64,000 nucleotides of DNA, from assembly GCA_023394965.1 (NCBI GenBank), contig JAEWZX010000042.1:186001-250000 (forward strand), read 5' to 3'. The stretch is from Pseudomonadota bacterium (GTDB lineage: Bacteria; Pseudomonadota; Alphaproteobacteria; Sphingomonadales; Sphingomonadaceae). The position numbers were made by a program, and so were the translations under genes. Shown here piece after piece: positions 62,721-64,000 of this stretch; the first letter of the stretch is position 1; every line of letters starts with the position of its first letter. The notes beneath the pieces are model-generated. The model was not told the DNA's origin and did no database searches. It saw nothing but the letters and a program-made list of their open reading frames with translations.

Positions 62721-63986
62721 CTACGACGCGTCGGGCCAGATTCCGCGAATATCGTAGATGACTTTATCCTGCCGTTCTTCGGGTGGGATCACCTTGAACA
62801 CGTCGTGGTCGACCAGCGTGATGAGTATACCGCATTCTTCGAGCGCGGTGTCTATGTCGACCAGTTCTGCCCCGGTGCCATCGAATTCACGCGGTAATTC
62901 GCCCGCATAAGGTTCCACCACGCAAATGCGATTGCCGAATTTCCGCGCCAGCGAAGCAGCTACATAACGAGCGGGACTTTCGCGAAAGTCGTCGATATTC
63001 GCCTTGAAGGCCAGGCCAAGGCACGCAACCTTTTTGCCGGGATCGGCCTCGGCCAACGCCCGGGCACGGGCCAGAACATGATGCATCTTGGCATCGTTGG
63101 TTTCGCGCGCCTGCCGGATGATCTTCGCATCTTCGGGTGCGCCGTGCACAATGAACCACGGGTCTACGGCAATGCAATGCCCGCCCACACCAGGACCCGG
63201 CGTTAGAATATTCACGCGCGGGTGACGATTTGCCAGGCGGATAACCTCCCATACGTCGAGCCCTTGCCGATCGGCAATCATCGACAGCTCATTCGCAAAA
63301 GCGATATTGACGTCGCGAAAGGCGTTTTCGACCAGCTTCGTCATCTCGGCCGAACGCGCATCGGTCGTCACGCATTCACCCTTTACGAACCGTTTGTAGA
63401 ACGCGAGCGCTTTCCTGGCGCAGCGGGGGGTGATCCCCCCGATCGACCTGTCGTTATGGGTAAGTTCCTCCAGAATCTTCCCAGGCAAAACACGCTCGGG
63501 ACAATAGGCGATGCTGATGTCAGGCTGGCCTTCGACGAGCCCCGGCATAGCCAGGTCCGGGCGAGCCGCGGCAATCGCATCGCGAACTGCCTCGGTCGTG
63601 CCGACAGGAGACGTCGATTCAAGAATGACCGTATCGCCCTTTTTCAGAACTTCCGCTGCCTTTCGGGCGGCGGCCATGACGTAGCTTGTGTCGGGAGTGT
63701 GGTTGCCGTCTTTGGCGAACGGCGTTGGCACCGCGATCACGAAAACGTCGGCGGGTGCCAATTCGGTCGATGCCTTGAGCAAGCCGCGCTGGACAACTGC
63801 CTGCACCAACCCGTCGAGATCGACTTCCTCGATATGTATTTCGCCCCGGTTGATCGTATCGACAACGCTTTGGGTTACATCGACACCATGGACAGGGCAG
63901 CCGGCACGCGCGATTACAGCGGCGGTTGGCAGGCCGATATAACCGAGTCCGATAACGCAGACTTCCGGTTTCGTGTCACCACGCAT
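62721..63986 (-). CDS. wecC: UDP-N-acetyl-D-mannosamine dehydrogenase
   Basis: Oxidises UDP-ManNAc to UDP-ManNAcA for surface polysaccharide. 421 residues: Rossmann start VCVIGLGYIGLPTAAVIA, VPTPFAKDGNHTPDTSYV near 90, EVDYCPER-like IAYCPERVLPG near 165, and the catalytic Cys in TPGPGVGGHCIAVDPW near 265. A C-terminal UDP-binding half follows (LGLAFKANIDDFRESPARYV). UDP-GlcNAc 2-epimerase, its usual partner, is not in the window and may lie beyond the right edge. Confidence 0.94.
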   Translation of the reverse strand: MRGDTKPEVCVIGLGYIGLPTAAVIARAGCPVHGVDVTQSVVDTINRGEIHIEEVDLDGLVQAVVQRGLLKASTELAPADVFVIAVPTPFAKDGNHTPDTSYVMAAARKAAEVLKKGDTVILESTSPVGTTEAVRDAIAAARPDLAMPGLVEGQPDISIAYCPERVLPGKILEELTHNDRSIGGITPRCARKALAFYKRFVKGECVTTDARSAEMTKLVENAFRDVNIAFANELSMIADRQGLDVWEVIRLANRHPRVNILTPGPGVGGHCIAVDPWFIVHGAPEDAKIIRQARETNDAKMHHVLARARALAEADPGKKVACLGLAFKANIDDFRESPARYVAASLARKFGNRICVVEPYAGELPREFDGTGAELVDIDTALEECGILITLVDHDVFKVIPPEERQDKVIYDIRGIWPDAS

Positions 63987-64000
63987 GCAATGTCTTTCCT

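Overview
The window looks like core chromosome of a Sphingomonadales alphaproteobacterium, most likely an Erythrobacteraceae member (Erythrobacter/Altererythrobacter-like). This rests on the coding style (high GC, frequent 1-8 base gene overlaps, several TTG/GTG starts), on the alphaproteobacterial cell-cycle proteins MipZ and SciP, on a TonB-ExbB-ExbD-ExbD operon, and on many small secreted proteins of a sphingomonad type. I see no rRNA, prophage, insertion sequence or CRISPR array. Assignments come from reading motifs by eye, without database searches.

Layout. 1-4.6 kb: prs (cut by the window edge), glpX, a small secreted protein, homoserine dehydrogenase and another secreted protein. 4.9-7.6 kb: tonB-exbB-exbD-exbD with a hairpin inside the operon and a terminator after it. 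7.6-13.5 kb: a leftward run mipZ, a membrane-anchored mini J-domain protein, phosphomannomutase, a DUF2059 protein and a ligase-associated-type DEXH helicase. 13.8-18.8 kb: a CsgG-like protein, panC (TTG start), tRNA-Gly(TCC), an OmpA-type lipoprotein, a CPA1 antiporter and apt. 18.8-30.4 kb: the cytochrome bc1 operon, pgeF, pepN, an epimerase-like protein, an EamA transporter coupled to a threonine aldolase, a GNAT protein and two PH-domain membrane proteins. 30.5-39.8 kb: tRNA-Thr(GGT), then gpmA-purE-purK-folA-dipeptidase-ribF with every junction overlapping, a palindromic repeat, then ileS-lspA-DUF3035 lipoprotein.

39.8-53 kb: a CBS-domain membrane protein, an OmpA lipoprotein, a CysQ-like phosphatase, sucC (no sucD beside it), etfBA preceded by a near-perfect palindrome, an unusual TonB-C-terminal-domain protein whose start lies in the etfA terminator, a DUF445 protein and an RND efflux pair. 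53-64 kb: a GlsB-like stress protein, sciP with a coupled small ORF, mnmA, a beta-lactamase-family hydrolase, PhzF, a CDF transporter, pdxH, a CbpA-like DnaJ, a YihY protein, fabI, a frameshifted GFA-family pseudogene and wecC.

Functionally the window is mostly housekeeping: respiration (bc1, ETF, succinyl-CoA synthetase subunit), nucleotide and cofactor supply (PRPP, purine, folate, FAD, pantothenate, PLP), envelope energetics and efflux, and cell-cycle control. I found no clear new multi-gene defence or mobile system. The signals most worth a second look are the patchwork codon usage inside ileS, the broken GFA gene, the terminator-embedded start at 46.15 kb, the palindrome before etfB, the CtrA-like direct repeat before sciP, and the mipZ/J-domain/phosphomannomutase overlap chain.
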